Of a stretch of 64,000 bases of DNA, positions 63,421 through 64,000 are shown piece by piece. A program made the position numbers and the translations under genes. Position 1 is the stretch's first letter, and each line of letters starts with the position of its first letter. The stretch lies in contig CM036758.1 of the NCBI GenBank assembly GCA_020796225.1, forward strand, positions 28,038,099 to 28,102,098, given 5' to 3'. This stretch comes from Arion vulgaris. Taxonomy: Eukaryota > Mollusca > Gastropoda > Stylommatophora > Arionidae. Under the pieces are notes generated by a model. That model saw nothing but the letters and a program-made list of their open reading frames with translations, was not told the origin of the DNA and ran no database searches.

Positions 63421-63723
63421 ACAAGACTATATGATATCAATTTGCACACAAGACTTTGCAATGGCTACACTGGAATGATGGGCAAAAGCCCAAGTGTGAC
63501 TGGATAAAAAGTTAGACAATTCCCAATAGTAAAGTAGATCTTGAGGTCTAGTGCACAAGACTGAATAACACTGACTGATATATCACCACTTGGAGGTGGA
63601 GTAAAGGTTCTGGTCATCTCTGTGATTTGCTAACCTTGATGTTTGCCATTTCATCCCCTGCATCTTATTCATAATGCTTTGGAATCAATTGTCAAATTAT
63701 TGTTGTTCATTTAACAGAGTGAT

Positions 63724-63980
63724 AGCCCGAGTGGTTACCGGGCCCAAATTTGGGGTGTAAAGAATAGAACCACTGTTACCTGCCACGCATGTCGTAAGAG
63801 GTGATTAAGGAGGCTTGGCTGAAATCGGAAGCACATGTCCTAAACATGTAGAAGTCTATGCGTTTAGGGGCCTACCAAACCAATGTGCAACGTATACACG
63901 CTCTTGGCAAAGATCAAACATATCACAAAGAGTGATTAAAATTGGTCGTAAAGAACGAACGCAAAGAAGAACAGAAGAAG
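63724..63980 (+). mobile_element. SINE with GAAG tail, full length
   Basis: AACAGAGTGAT at 63713-63723 and 63981-63991. The head GAGTGGTTACCGGGCCC and the tail CGCAAAGAAGAACAGAAGAAG are intact. Best-preserved copy of the 8018-8263 family in the window. Confidence 0.93.
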
Positions 63981-64000
63981 AACAGAGTGATCAATTCCCT

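Overview
This is a stretch of an AT-rich animal nuclear genome. It holds introns with GT-AG borders, long introns filled with non-LTR retrotransposon debris, piggyBac and Penelope-like elements, SINEs and many minisatellites. I see no rRNA genes, no genuine tRNA genes and no prokaryotic operon structure. The mix of elements (I-like LINEs with RNase H, RTE-like LINE tails, GIY-YIG Penelope, piggyBac with TTAA-flanked MITEs) suggests an invertebrate bilaterian, perhaps a lophotrochozoan. That placement is inference only. Two host genes can be reconstructed exon by exon, both on the minus strand. The first is an SLC35E2-like nucleotide-sugar/triose-phosphate-translocator family transporter: six exons between 22435 and 14685, about 350 codons, apparently complete. 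It carries an in-frame TGA in exon 1 and a one-base phase error in exon 2. The second is the C-terminal half of ubiquitin chain elongation factor E4 B (UBE4B/Ufd2): thirteen exons between 62745 and 37682, about 622 codons including the whole U-box. Its N-terminal exons lie beyond the right edge. All splice phases agree except at exon 60851-60951, which lacks two bases in a region where the exon end has been tandemly multiplied. Layout: 1-14.3 kb is intergenic, with a SINE nested in a piggyBac MITE, RTE-like fragments, a 2.64-kb piggyBac transposon with a decayed transposase, an I-like LINE tail and a 79-bp satellite. 14.7-22.4 kb is the SLC35E2 gene, whose introns hold inverted RTE fragments, nested TTAA MITEs, a second TTAA MITE family and Penelope debris. 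22.4-37.7 kb is intergenic, with RNase H LINE remnants, a 27-bp minisatellite and a 2.06-kb internally deleted LINE with target-site duplications. 37.7-62.7 kb is UBE4B, whose introns hold at least seven large minisatellites, several LINE copies with clean target-site duplications and a Penelope-type inverted repeat. The last 1.2 kb holds two SINEs with intact target-site duplications. The main message is a cluster of related retroelements. An I-like LINE family (RT plus RNase H) ends in GCAGAAGAAG, and one copy starts with the same roughly 110-bp head as an abundant 250-bp SINE, which itself ends in GAAGAAG. The SINE therefore looks like a parasite or deletion derivative of that LINE. No clearly new multi-gene system is present. 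The best candidates for undescribed biology are this mosaic LINE/SINE family, the Penelope inverted repeat with a hammerhead-like core, and the repeated splice-donor region in UBE4B.
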